NCBI GenBank assembly: GCA_009841045.1
Contig: VXMO01000057.1
Coordinates: 21,897-85,896 of the forward strand
Direction of reading: 5' to 3'
DNA from: Dehalococcoidia bacterium
GTDB lineage: Bacteria; Chloroflexota; Dehalococcoidia; UBA6926
Length of the DNA stretch: 64,000 nucleotides
Below are positions 8,832 to 17,948 of this stretch, piece after piece. Position 1 is the stretch's first letter. Every line of letters starts with the position of its first letter. A model generated the notes under the pieces. It was not told where the DNA came from, did no database searches, and saw only the letters and a list, made by a program, of their open reading frames with translations. The position numbers and the translations under genes are program-made.

Positions 8832-9352
8832 TTGATGTACAACAAGTCTCCATTCCGTGGCCCGTATTGGGGATGGGAGTCACAGCATCGGTCTCTGTTG
8901 TTCTATTTGTCTTGAGTAACTGGCTGAACAGCGTACGCAACCGGCATGACAGGAGTCGAGAGATATTTTCGCGGGCACTTGCCTCAATGCACGAATACAG
9001 AGAATTTCCTTACGTCATCAGACGGCGCAGGAAGACAGCGCCGGAGGAAGAACGAATCCGTATTTCGTCGGAATTGCAGAGAGTCCAAGCTGACCTAGCA
9101 TTCTACTCTGCGTGGTTGCAGACTGAATCCCCTCATGTTCACCGTAAGTTTGCTGAGCTCTTGGCGGAGCTTCGGCGTGTTGCAGGCAGTGCGATGAGGG
9201 AGGCATGGCTGGAACCAGCCCTTGATGAGGATTCAGCGATAGATATGCCTGATCTTGGGTACGATGCTCTGAAGTCACTTGAGGATGAATACCTCGAAGA
9301 AGTTATTCACCACCTGTCCGTTTGGCCACGTTGGCTCCGACGACTGATGTAG
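8828..9352 (+). CDS. Single-TM protein, putative membrane effector of the cassette
   Basis: 174 aa from ATG 8828, overlapping the E2 stop (ATGA). N-terminal TM VLGMGVTASVSVVLFVLSNWL, then a charged helical cytosolic region. The track start (8687) is too far upstream. Confidence 0.7.
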   Translation: MIDVQQVSIPWPVLGMGVTASVSVVLFVLSNWLNSVRNRHDRSREIFSRALASMHEYREFPYVIRRRRKTAPEEERIRISSELQRVQADLAFYSAWLQTESPHVHRKFAELLAELRRVAGSAMREAWLEPALDEDSAIDMPDLGYDALKSLEDEYLEEVIHHLSVWPRWLRRLM

Positions 9353-9512
9353 AAGAGGTCGAGACGTTGCTGCAAGCAGGACTTACTACGGAATGCGCTG
9401 GGAACTCTTCGCAGAAACCCACTACTAACCCGCTCACAACCCCACCTCCCAACGGAACGTTCGCAGCATCATCCCGTTAGGCCCATAGACGCCGACTCAC
9501 AGAGGTGCATTG

Positions 9513-11240
9513 ATGCGCGCCAATGATCACATACTCTACGAGCCGGATGAGAAGTCTCCTCCCCTTTTGACGCTTGGCGTTGCGCTCCAGGGCGCTTTGA
9601 TCGCGCTGTCCAACACGGTCACCTTTGTGACCATTTTTGCCGTGGCCGCCGACGGGGGCGACGATTTCCTGTCATGGTCGATGTTCGTCGCTATGGTCAT
9701 TGCCGGCATTGCCATTGCACTCCAAGCCGTCAGGTTTGGGCGCCTTGGATCGGGGCACATTCTTTTGATGGGTTCCGCAGCACCGTTCCTGGCGGTCTGC
9801 GTCCTAGCAGTGGCCGAAGGCGGGCTCCCGGTCATGTCGAGTCTCGTCGTCGCCGCGTCGTTGGTGCAGTTCGCGCTGTCACTCTGGCTGGCTCAGCTGC
9901 GCCGAATCATCACTCCGGTGGTCTCCGGTGTCGCTTTTATGCTATTGGCAGCCTCCGCTATGCCCATCGCCATTGCCAGGCTGGATGATGTGCCGAGCGG
10001 CTTGCCCATGGTGGCGGGTCCGGCAATAGGCGGGACAACTCTAATCATCGCCGCAATTCTCATACTGCGCTCCTCCGGACTGTATAGATTACTGGCAATT
10101 CCTATCACGATTCTTGCAGGCTGCCTTGCCGCCATTTTGCTGGGAGCGTACGACATTCAGGGAGCGCTTGATGCTCCATGGATCGATTTGCCGGAATTCT
10201 CAGCATGGCCCGGCCTGAGCCCGGTGACGAATGGGGATTTCCTGGAGCTTCTGCCGGTTTTCCTCATCGTGAGCGCAATAGTCGCTGTCAAGGCCAGTAG
10301 TGAAGGGGCGTCAATCCAACAAGTCTCCTGGCGGACACCCCGCGCCGTGGATTTTCGTGGTGTGCAAGGGATGCTGAATGCCGGAGGGATAGCCATACTG
10401 CTCTGCGGACTGGCAGGGACCCTGCCCATACTGGTCTATCTGCCTTCAACGATTGCGCTTATCAGCTTCACCGGCGTCTCGGCTAGGCGTGTGGCATTCA
10501 CTGTGGGAGTCACACTGATTGCTCTCGCCCTTCTGCCCAAGATTGTGGCGATTCTCCTGACGATACCCAGGCCGGTTACCGGCGCAGTCTCAATGGTCAT
10601 GATGGGTCTGCTCTTCATGGAAGGTGTGCGGACTATCCTGCAGGACGGACTGAATCCGCAGAAGGCTCTCATCGTTGGGCTATCGCTCTCGATCGGACTC
10701 GGCCTGCAGACTGAAAACATTCTCACAGACATCCTGGGTGATCCTTGGGGCGTCGCATTGGGGAACAGTGTTATTGTCGGAATCTCAGCTGCGCTCCTGA
10801 TGGGCCTGATTACGGGAGTGGGTGGTCGACGTCGCAGGCGGATGGAAACGAGCCTCGACGGTTCGGCTGCGCCCAGCATCGATGCATTCCTGCGGGAGCT
10901 TGGTTCCGGCATGGGATGGAATCCAAACTCCATCGAGCGGCTATGCGCCGCCGGTGAGGAGACGCTGTCCAGCATGCTGCAGTTGAGCGATGACTATGCG
11001 GGGCAACAAACCCCTCGTCTCATTCTCAATGCGCGACCTGGTGGCGGCACGGTTGAGATGGAGTTCCTGGCGCTCTTTACTGAGGAGAACATAGAAGACC
11101 GAATCACATACATGAGTGAGCAGGCCGAGACGCCGGACATCAGTGAGATTTCCTTCCGCCTGCTGCGGCACTACGCTTCATCCGTACGTCACCGGAAGTA
11201 TCACGGAATTGATATTGTTACAGTGCGGGTTGATGCGTAA
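9513..11240 (+). CDS. NCS2 (xanthine/uracil permease-like) transporter with C-terminal GHKL/RsbW-like domain
   Basis: About 12 hydrophobic segments, then 130 aa with SIERLCAAGEETLSSML...RLILNARPGGGTVEMEFLALF...EISFRLLRHYASSVRHRKYHGIDIVTVRV. ATG 9513 preferred over TTG 9510. Confidence 0.75.
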   Translation: MRANDHILYEPDEKSPPLLTLGVALQGALIALSNTVTFVTIFAVAADGGDDFLSWSMFVAMVIAGIAIALQAVRFGRLGSGHILLMGSAAPFLAVCVLAVAEGGLPVMSSLVVAASLVQFALSLWLAQLRRIITPVVSGVAFMLLAASAMPIAIARLDDVPSGLPMVAGPAIGGTTLIIAAILILRSSGLYRLLAIPITILAGCLAAILLGAYDIQGALDAPWIDLPEFSAWPGLSPVTNGDFLELLPVFLIVSAIVAVKASSEGASIQQVSWRTPRAVDFRGVQGMLNAGGIAILLCGLAGTLPILVYLPSTIALISFTGVSARRVAFTVGVTLIALALLPKIVAILLTIPRPVTGAVSMVMMGLLFMEGVRTILQDGLNPQKALIVGLSLSIGLGLQTENILTDILGDPWGVALGNSVIVGISAALLMGLITGVGGRRRRRMETSLDGSAAPSIDAFLRELGSGMGWNPNSIERLCAAGEETLSSMLQLSDDYAGQQTPRLILNARPGGGTVEMEFLALFTEENIEDRITYMSEQAETPDISEISFRLLRHYASSVRHRKYHGIDIVTVRVDA

Positions 11241-11285
11241 TGCTACTTGCATAGGGGATAGTTGAACGGGAGAGGAGTTACTGAC

Positions 11286-11573
11286 ATGGCGGCATACCTG
11301 ATTGCTGACAATGAGATTACGAATGAGGCCGAGTTTGCCGAATATGCGGGCCAAATCGTCGCGATAATGGAGGGGCACGGCGGCAAGTACCTGGCTCGTG
11401 GTGGGCCCGCTGAGATTGTCAGTGGTGACCGGACGCCTCATCGCGTTGTTATCGTGGAGTTCCCAAGCATGGAGCAGGCGCAAGCATGTGTTACCTCGGC
11501 TGAATATCTGGCAATTGCCGACATTCGGGACAAGAGCAGCATCACCACTACGATCCTCGTTGAAGGGATCTAA
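11286..11573 (+). CDS. DUF1330 domain-containing protein
   Basis: MAAYLIADNEITNEAEFAEYAGQIVAIMEGHGGKYLARGG...HRVVIVEFPSMEQAQACVTSAEY. Confidence 0.88.
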   Translation: MAAYLIADNEITNEAEFAEYAGQIVAIMEGHGGKYLARGGPAEIVSGDRTPHRVVIVEFPSMEQAQACVTSAEYLAIADIRDKSSITTTILVEGI

Positions 11574-11980
11574 ATCAGCAGATCGTCGTCAAGGAGGGCG
11601 CGGGCGTTTTCGTCATCGTCCGTCGTTACTGCGACGATGGCGTGCCCGGCTTGATGATGCACGATGTGGATAGTGCGGACGTTGAGGTTGGCGTCCATAA
11701 AGCGCCGGGCCACACTTGCCAAAGCGCCGGGCTGATCCGGTAGACGAAAGACAACAGCGTCTGAGGTGACAGCCCGTACTTCGGCTCTCAGCAGCGCTTG
11801 CAGCGCCGTGTCGTCATCGCTAGTGCGCAGCGTAATGACGCCGAACTCGCCTGCCAAATCCCCGTCGATGGATTCGATGTTCACTTTCGCATCGGCCAGA
11901 GTCTGCGCGACGAGCGCCAATGCGCCCGTCCCCTTGGAGGTAAACGCGATGATCCGGCGGTCCGGGTTATCTTCTTGCAT
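11570..11980 (-). CDS. Protein with two ACT-like domains
   Basis: RRIIAFTSKGTGALALVAQTLADAKVNIESIDGD... and VVFRLPDQPGALASVARRFMDANLNVRTIHIVHH; internal ATG at 11980 just after the upstream stop. Confidence 0.85.
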   Translation of the reverse strand: MQEDNPDRRIIAFTSKGTGALALVAQTLADAKVNIESIDGDLAGEFGVITLRTSDDDTALQALLRAEVRAVTSDAVVFRLPDQPGALASVARRFMDANLNVRTIHIVHHQAGHAIVAVTTDDDENARALLDDDLLI

Positions 11981-11982
11981 GC

Positions 11983-13104
11983 TTATGCCTGCTTCACCGG
12001 CCACTCCAGGCAGTCCTGGACAGTTTGGTCAATCATGTCACGGGTGACGTGAGGCATGGTGATGATGTGAGCGATGTCCCCGTACGGGGCGAGCTGCCAC
12101 ATGAAGAGCACATAGTCCGAGGGACGCGGGAAAACGACGATGGGGCTGTTCTCGCCGCGCCATGCGGGGATGCCGGCGTCGTTGAACTTCTGCACCGCGT
12201 ACTCGGCGTTGTCCAGCATCCTCCGCACCATCTCCCGGAAGCCATTCGGACCGTTCTTGTTCAGCCCGTACCAGATGATCATGGGTGTGATGGCGTTGCG
12301 GGAGCCCAGCAGCGTGGTGTCCAGAGCACCGACATACTCGATGGCGCGGCCGATCTGCGCGGTGTATTCCTTCCGTGTCACCACGACGCCGCAGGGGATG
12401 GGCGAGCCGATGAGCTTGTGGCCGGAGATAGCGATGCTATCGACGCCGCTGTCAAAGCCGAATGGCTGAGGGTTATCGACAAAGGGGAGAATCATGCCGT
12501 GGAGAGCGGCGTCAGCGTGGATATACGTGCGGGTCAATGCCAGGTCGTCGATGATTGCCCGGATCTTATCCAGGTCGTCGACTGCGCCTTTCATGGTGGT
12601 CCCGATATTGGCCACAATGAGCGCCGGCACGTCCCTGTTGATCCGTATGGACTCCCGCAGGTCGTCGTAGTCAATCTCGCCATTTTCCTGGCTGCGGACC
12701 ATGATGTTGCGGATGCCCAGAACGTGCAGGATCTTCAGCACGGAATAGTGGGTGTCCTGTGAGAAGTAGGCGATGGGGTTTCTGAGCAGCTCACGCCCCA
12801 CGTAGATGCCGTACATGTTGCCCTCGGTGCCACCAGCGGTGACATAGCCCCAGGCGTCGTCCGGGGGCAGCCTCATCAACTCGGCAATGGAATGTACCAC
12901 CTCCCGTTCCGTCTCGTGCGTGTTCGCCTGATAGCGGGAGTAGCTGAAAGGATCGCCTACATTGTTGGCGGCGAAACCCATCAACGGGTAGAGCGGCGAG
13001 TAGTCGAAGTCCTGGTTTACCGGATACCCCGCGAAGAAGGGGCTCAGCAACTTGAATTCCGAGATCAACTCATGGATGCGGTGATCAATGTCTGACTGGG
13101 TCAC
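11983..13104 (-). CDS. PLP-dependent histidine decarboxylase-like protein
   Basis: 373 aa; YVTAGGTEGNMYGIYVGRE, YIHADAALHGMILPF, ISGHKLIGSPIPCGVVV (PLP Lys). Confidence 0.87.
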   Translation of the reverse strand: MTQSDIDHRIHELISEFKLLSPFFAGYPVNQDFDYSPLYPLMGFAANNVGDPFSYSRYQANTHETEREVVHSIAELMRLPPDDAWGYVTAGGTEGNMYGIYVGRELLRNPIAYFSQDTHYSVLKILHVLGIRNIMVRSQENGEIDYDDLRESIRINRDVPALIVANIGTTMKGAVDDLDKIRAIIDDLALTRTYIHADAALHGMILPFVDNPQPFGFDSGVDSIAISGHKLIGSPIPCGVVVTRKEYTAQIGRAIEYVGALDTTLLGSRNAITPMIIWYGLNKNGPNGFREMVRRMLDNAEYAVQKFNDAGIPAWRGENSPIVVFPRPSDYVLFMWQLAPYGDIAHIITMPHVTRDMIDQTVQDCLEWPVKQA

Positions 13105-13246
13105 TGGCGTTCACCTGCGTTGGCTGAGGTAGGTATGGTTCACATCCTTAAGTTTACGCTAGACACAATTCCAGGCTGCCCTCCATTTGACGCGCAACAC
13201 GCTAAAGCTATTCAATGGCCCCAGTTCATAGAGACAGGGAGGCGGC

Positions 13247-13945
13247 ATGAAGCTTGAAGGACGGCGTGTCATTGTGACCGGGGGCAGCCGGGGGATCGGT
13301 TTCCGAATCAGTGAACTCTTTCTCGCTGAGGGCGCTCACGTTCTGGCCGTGTCGCGTAGTTCCGCAAAGCTTGAAGGGGCAAAGGCAGAACTTCCTTCGC
13401 TCTCCACTCTGGTTGCCGACGTGTCCGTTGCATCGGATGTTGACCGCATTGTCTCCTGGACTGAGAACGAGTGGGGTTCGCTCGACATCCTCGTGAACAA
13501 CGCCGGCATTTTCGACAATAGCGAGCCGGGCCTCACCGAGGAGCCGGACGACAATTTCCTAATGACGCTGCAGGTCAACGTTCACGGGGCGTATTTCTGC
13601 ACGAAGCGTCTGCTTCCATTGCTGCTCCAGTCGGACGATCCATACATCGTCAACGTTGGCTCGGATTCCGGGATCATGGGACCTGAAATGAAAGGGGCTT
13701 ATGGCGTGTCAAAGGCCGCTCTACACGCGCTCACGCTGGCTACTGCCAACGAATTGAAGGGCAAGGTGACGGTCAACGCGCTTGACCCAGGGTGGGTCAG
13801 GACGGACATGTCGCCGAATGGACCGGGAGACCCGAGGTGGTCGGCTGCGGGCGCGCTCTCGATAGTTACAAGGCCAGACAAGGTGACGGGCAGGCTGTTC
13901 AACGGCAAGCGCCTCCGTTCGTGGATGCCGCGCTCGGCCTCATAG
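13247..13945 (+). CDS. SDR-family oxidoreductase
   Basis: VIVTGGSRGIGFRISELF, LVNNAG, YGVSKAALHALT. Confidence 0.95.
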   Translation: MKLEGRRVIVTGGSRGIGFRISELFLAEGAHVLAVSRSSAKLEGAKAELPSLSTLVADVSVASDVDRIVSWTENEWGSLDILVNNAGIFDNSEPGLTEEPDDNFLMTLQVNVHGAYFCTKRLLPLLLQSDDPYIVNVGSDSGIMGPEMKGAYGVSKAALHALTLATANELKGKVTVNALDPGWVRTDMSPNGPGDPRWSAAGALSIVTRPDKVTGRLFNGKRLRSWMPRSAS

Positions 13946-13957
13946 GGAACTTCGCCC

Positions 13958-14422
13958 ATGCCAAAGACCATTTACCTTGCCAACCCGTACGGGTTTTCCG
14001 CCCAGCAGAAAGCGGAGCTGCTGCCACAACTGGTGTCTGCGCTTGAGGACCTTGGGCTGGAGGTGTGGGAGCCGTTCTCACGGAACAACCAGGTCGACTT
14101 CGCGGAGGCGGGGTGGGCGTATCGAATCGGGCAGGCAGATTTCCGTGACGTGGCGGACGCGGATGCCATTTTTGCGGTGGTCAACGGTATTCCACCCGAC
14201 GAGGGGGTCATGGTTGAGCTGGGTATGGCGATCGCCCTGGGGAAGCCCACGTTCTTGTTTCGGGACGACTTTCGGAGAATCGGGGAGAGCGACGAGTACC
14301 CCCTGAACCTGATGCTGTTCACTGGGCTTCCCGAGCAGGGTTGGGAGGAGTCCTACTATACGTCGATGGAGGAGATATCCTCGCCGGACAAGGCACTCGC
14401 TCGGTGGGCGAAAGGGCCATGA
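13958..14422 (+). CDS. Nucleoside 2-deoxyribosyltransferase family protein
   Basis: KTIYLANPYGFSAQQ...DADAIFAVVNGIPPDEGVMVELGMAIALGKPTFLFRDD. Confidence 0.88.
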   Translation: MPKTIYLANPYGFSAQQKAELLPQLVSALEDLGLEVWEPFSRNNQVDFAEAGWAYRIGQADFRDVADADAIFAVVNGIPPDEGVMVELGMAIALGKPTFLFRDDFRRIGESDEYPLNLMLFTGLPEQGWEESYYTSMEEISSPDKALARWAKGP

Positions 14423-14423
14423 G

Positions 14424-15833
14424 GTGCATCCGGCTAACACCGGGGTAAGGCGCATTGCCATTGTGGGGGCGGGTATCTCCGGGCTGGGCGCGGCATGGGG
14501 ATTGAGTCACCACCCTGACAAGTTCGACTTCAGAGTCTTTGAAGCGCGCGGCGAGATTGGCGGCAATGCCGTAACGGTGGATATGCCGCAGGATGACGGC
14601 AGTTCCGTGCCATTCGACATCTCCGTCACGGCCCTCATCCCGTCCGTTTACCAGCATGTGCTTCTCCTGATGCAGAAATTCGGCATTGACATGCTGGAGA
14701 CACGCTTCAGTTACAGCGTGAGGTACGGGGAGGGCATCTACGCGCACGACTTCGATTCTGATTTGAGACAGGAGCTCGCCAAAGACATCGCGAAGTTTCA
14801 GAGGCTGCTTCGTCATCTCCACCGTTTCGGGCGGTTGACCCGGGCGCGCTCCCGGCTCCTCAATGCGCTGAACCCGTACAACTACATCAGCATGGGCCGA
14901 GTGCTCAAGCTGGGCAGGTTCTCCGATGATTTCAAATACAAGATTCTCAAGCCGATGTTCGTCAATTTCCTGATGGCAACGGACGTGTTTGCCATGCCAG
15001 CGTCTCTCTTTGCCCGGTATCTTGAATTCTTCGATATCGAGAGGGCGACGACCATGCAGACCTGGGACCAGGGAACGCGCCGCATCTACGAGAATCTGTC
15101 CCTTGAGTTCCGCGACAAGATTTATCTGAATCGCCCTGTCCGAAAGGTGTATCGCCAGGCCGCTGGGGTTGTCATTGAGGACGAGAACGGCGTTCGGGAA
15201 GAGTTCGACGACGTGATTCTCGCCTGCAATGCGAATCAATCACTGGCGTTGCTCGACGATCCAACACGCCTTGAGCGGTACATCCTCTCGTCGATTCGCT
15301 ACGATACGGAGCTTCACCACAATGCCGTGGTCCACGCGGATTCCTCGGTGCTGCCGGACGATGCAATGAAGGCGCTGGATACGCGGAGCAACTACGTCGA
15401 GCAGTACGGCGAGAAACCGGACAATTACCAGATCACGTACATCATGCATAACCAGCAGCCGTGGGCACACGGTTCCGACAAACCCCTCCTCGTTACCTAC
15501 AACGCCGTACGCCCCATTGATAAAGACAAGATCGTCAAGGAGATGTCGTTCCAGCACATCATTCATGACGTGCGGCATATTGCCGTACTTGTTCAACTTT
15601 TCCGTTTCATCCAGGGCAAGAGGCGAACATGGCACTGCGGCGCGCACACGCTCGTCAACAGCCAGGAAACATGCTTTATCACGGGGCTTGCCGCTGCGCG
15701 CCAGCTGGGCGCCGACTATCCGTTCGACGATGAAGAGGCGAGGCAGGTGTTCAATTACTACGGAAGCATCATGTACGGCCGCCGGTTCAGAAAGGTCAGG
15801 CGCGGGGAGAGACGCGTTACACACAGCATCTAG
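14424..15833 (+). CDS. FAD-dependent oxidoreductase (amine-oxidase-like)
   Basis: IAIVGAGISGLGAAWGLS...FEARGEIGGNA; whole length resembles the predicted NAD/FAD-binding family. GTG start 2 nt after the previous stop. Confidence 0.88.
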   Translation: MHPANTGVRRIAIVGAGISGLGAAWGLSHHPDKFDFRVFEARGEIGGNAVTVDMPQDDGSSVPFDISVTALIPSVYQHVLLLMQKFGIDMLETRFSYSVRYGEGIYAHDFDSDLRQELAKDIAKFQRLLRHLHRFGRLTRARSRLLNALNPYNYISMGRVLKLGRFSDDFKYKILKPMFVNFLMATDVFAMPASLFARYLEFFDIERATTMQTWDQGTRRIYENLSLEFRDKIYLNRPVRKVYRQAAGVVIEDENGVREEFDDVILACNANQSLALLDDPTRLERYILSSIRYDTELHHNAVVHADSSVLPDDAMKALDTRSNYVEQYGEKPDNYQITYIMHNQQPWAHGSDKPLLVTYNAVRPIDKDKIVKEMSFQHIIHDVRHIAVLVQLFRFIQGKRRTWHCGAHTLVNSQETCFITGLAAARQLGADYPFDDEEARQVFNYYGSIMYGRRFRKVRRGERRVTHSI

Positions 15834-15923
15834 CTCATTTGTTGAGCCTATGCGCACCAACGTATACTGATAGGTGGCAATGAATCCTGTGTATAGCGCA
15901 ATGATTGTTGGAGATCATAGCCA

Positions 15924-17948
15924 ATGACAGTTTCTGCTGAAAGCGCGGCGACACAAACCCTCAGCCTGCCGGAAGAACTCATTCTGATTCTCCTCAATGA
16001 GGAGGACGGCTACTTTCACCAGGTGCCCGGCTGGAACCTGAACTGCGTGGTCATTGGCGCGGCTCTTGCGGAACTTTCTCTCCGGGGTCGCGTAGATACC
16101 GACATTGAGTCGCTCATCCTCGTCGACAAGACGGATACGGGCGACATTGCCCTCGATACCGTGCTTGATGAACTTGCCTCCGAAACTGAGCAGCGAAGCA
16201 CGACATATTGGATTGAGCGCCTCGCTCCGCTTGCAGAAACCATCATTGATGACACGCTTGCCCGTCTGGTGCGCATAGGTATCCTCCAACACCATGACGG
16301 CGATTTCTGGACGATGGCCCGCACATCGCGTGGCGTCGAATTTGGCGGCGGCGAGTGGAGAGACACGGCGGCCGAGTTCGTCAGGAACCGAATCGTCAGG
16401 GTCATTTTCAGCAATGAGATCCCTGAGCCGAGGGACATTATCCTCATCTGCCTCGTCAACACGTGTGACGTGTTTCGCTTCATCTTCCCCATTGAAGAGG
16501 AGGAGGAAGAGCGGATAGCGCAGATCTCCAGGATGGACGTCATTGGGCGATCTATCGCGGAGGCCGTTTCCCAGAACCTTGCCGGCCCTCTGTTGCGCCG
16601 TTCGGGGCTGGCCAAGAGGATACCGACCGTTCCGCTTCGGAAGCTGCTGTTCAACAAGCACCTAAGGAGCGGGAACATTCCGGCGTTGTTTGGAGAGCTG
16701 GCTGAGAATTATGGCCCTGTGTTCCAGATTAAACCCCCATTTGTGAAACCGCTGGTGTTCCTGGCGGGGGCCGCCACAAACAGGTGGGCGCATCGACAAG
16801 GGCGCATGTACCTGCGAGCCAGGGACTACTTCCATGGCTTTGAGAAGGAATATGGAGCGGCCGGTGTGCTGCCCTCACTGGACGGCGCGGATCACTTCCG
16901 CTTGCGGAAATCCCTGCAGCCCGCATATTCCCGCACCCGGCTTGAGGGTCAACTAGACAAGGTCTATGACAACGCGCGGGCGTTCATGTCGGACTGGAAA
17001 GTTGGGGACTCCCTGCCGGCAGCAGCAACGTCCCGAATGATGATCAATGCCCAGATTTCGCCACTCTTCGTGGGTGTCGATTCGCAGGATCTCATTGCTG
17101 ATCTTGCGACATACAAGGAACGGGTCCTCAGCGTTCACATCATCAAGGTCATGCCCAAGTTCATGCTGAAGACGCCGGGCATGAGGCGGCGAGCGAAGCT
17201 TGTTGACTTGCTGTTGGAGCGAGTACAGGGTGTGCATACCCCGGCGCAACGGGCGGGACAACCACGTGACCTCGTGGATGATTATCTCAGTCTCCACGTG
17301 AGTGATCCGCAGTTCTTGCCGGAATCCAATCTGCGTTTCGTCTTTACCGTGGCCCTGGTCGCCAGCGTTTATCTCGGCGACATGATGAGCTTCTGCCTCT
17401 ACGCCATGGCAACGAAGCCGGAAATGCATGCAGAGATTCGGCGGGAGGCTGATGCCCTGTTCGCAAACGGCGATCCCAAAGGCGACGACATTACTCCCGA
17501 AACCATCAATATCACCCATCGATTCATCATGGAATGCATGCGGCTCTATCCCATCGTTCCAATGTCGGTCCGCAACGTGATGAATACCTGTGTGGTTGAA
17601 GGATTCGAACTCCCCGTCGGAACGCGCGTGCATGTTGCGCAGAGCGCTGCGCATTACATGGACGAGGTCTTTCCGGAGGCGACCACGTTCGATATAGACC
17701 GCTACCTGCCGCCCCGCAATGAACACCATAGCCCCGGCTACGCGCCGTTCGGTCTGGGCACACACACCTGCCTGGGGAATCGGTGGATGGAGCTGCAGCT
17801 AACGCTCAACTTGCTGATGATTGCGCGCCACTTCACCTTTGATGTCTCCCCGGCGAAGTTCAAGGACAACCTGAAGATCAACGCGCTTCCGTCACTGAAA
17901 CCGCATAAGAAGCTCAAGCTTGTTGTGACGGAGAGACGCGAACTCTAG
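15924..17948 (+). CDS. Fusion of N-terminal GPP34-like domain and C-terminal cytochrome P450
   Basis: N-term LSLPEELILILLNEEDGYF...NCVVIGAALAELSLRGRVDTD...LILVDKTDTGDIALDTVLDELA (GPP34-like); C-term FIMECMRLYP (ExxR), FGLGTHTCLGNRW (heme-Cys loop). One uninterrupted 674-aa frame. Confidence 0.88.
   Translation: MTVSAESAATQTLSLPEELILILLNEEDGYFHQVPGWNLNCVVIGAALAELSLRGRVDTDIESLILVDKTDTGDIALDTVLDELASETEQRSTTYWIERLAPLAETIIDDTLARLVRIGILQHHDGDFWTMARTSRGVEFGGGEWRDTAAEFVRNRIVRVIFSNEIPEPRDIILICLVNTCDVFRFIFPIEEEEEERIAQISRMDVIGRSIAEAVSQNLAGPLLRRSGLAKRIPTVPLRKLLFNKHLRSGNIPALFGELAENYGPVFQIKPPFVKPLVFLAGAATNRWAHRQGRMYLRARDYFHGFEKEYGAAGVLPSLDGADHFRLRKSLQPAYSRTRLEGQLDKVYDNARAFMSDWKVGDSLPAAATSRMMINAQISPLFVGVDSQDLIADLATYKERVLSVHIIKVMPKFMLKTPGMRRRAKLVDLLLERVQGVHTPAQRAGQPRDLVDDYLSLHVSDPQFLPESNLRFVFTVALVASVYLGDMMSFCLYAMATKPEMHAEIRREADALFANGDPKGDDITPETINITHRFIMECMRLYPIVPMSVRNVMNTCVVEGFELPVGTRVHVAQSAAHYMDEVFPEATTFDIDRYLPPRNEHHSPGYAPFGLGTHTCLGNRWMELQLTLNLLMIARHFTFDVSPAKFKDNLKINALPSLKPHKKLKLVVTERREL

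Noticed and set aside
12025-12762. 245-aa plus ORF
   Set aside because: Antisense shadow of the PLP decarboxylase.
14319-15239. 306-aa minus ORF
   Set aside because: Antisense to a well-supported FAD oxidoreductase; no motif.
16953-17765. 270-aa minus ORF
   Set aside because: Antisense shadow of the P450 domain.
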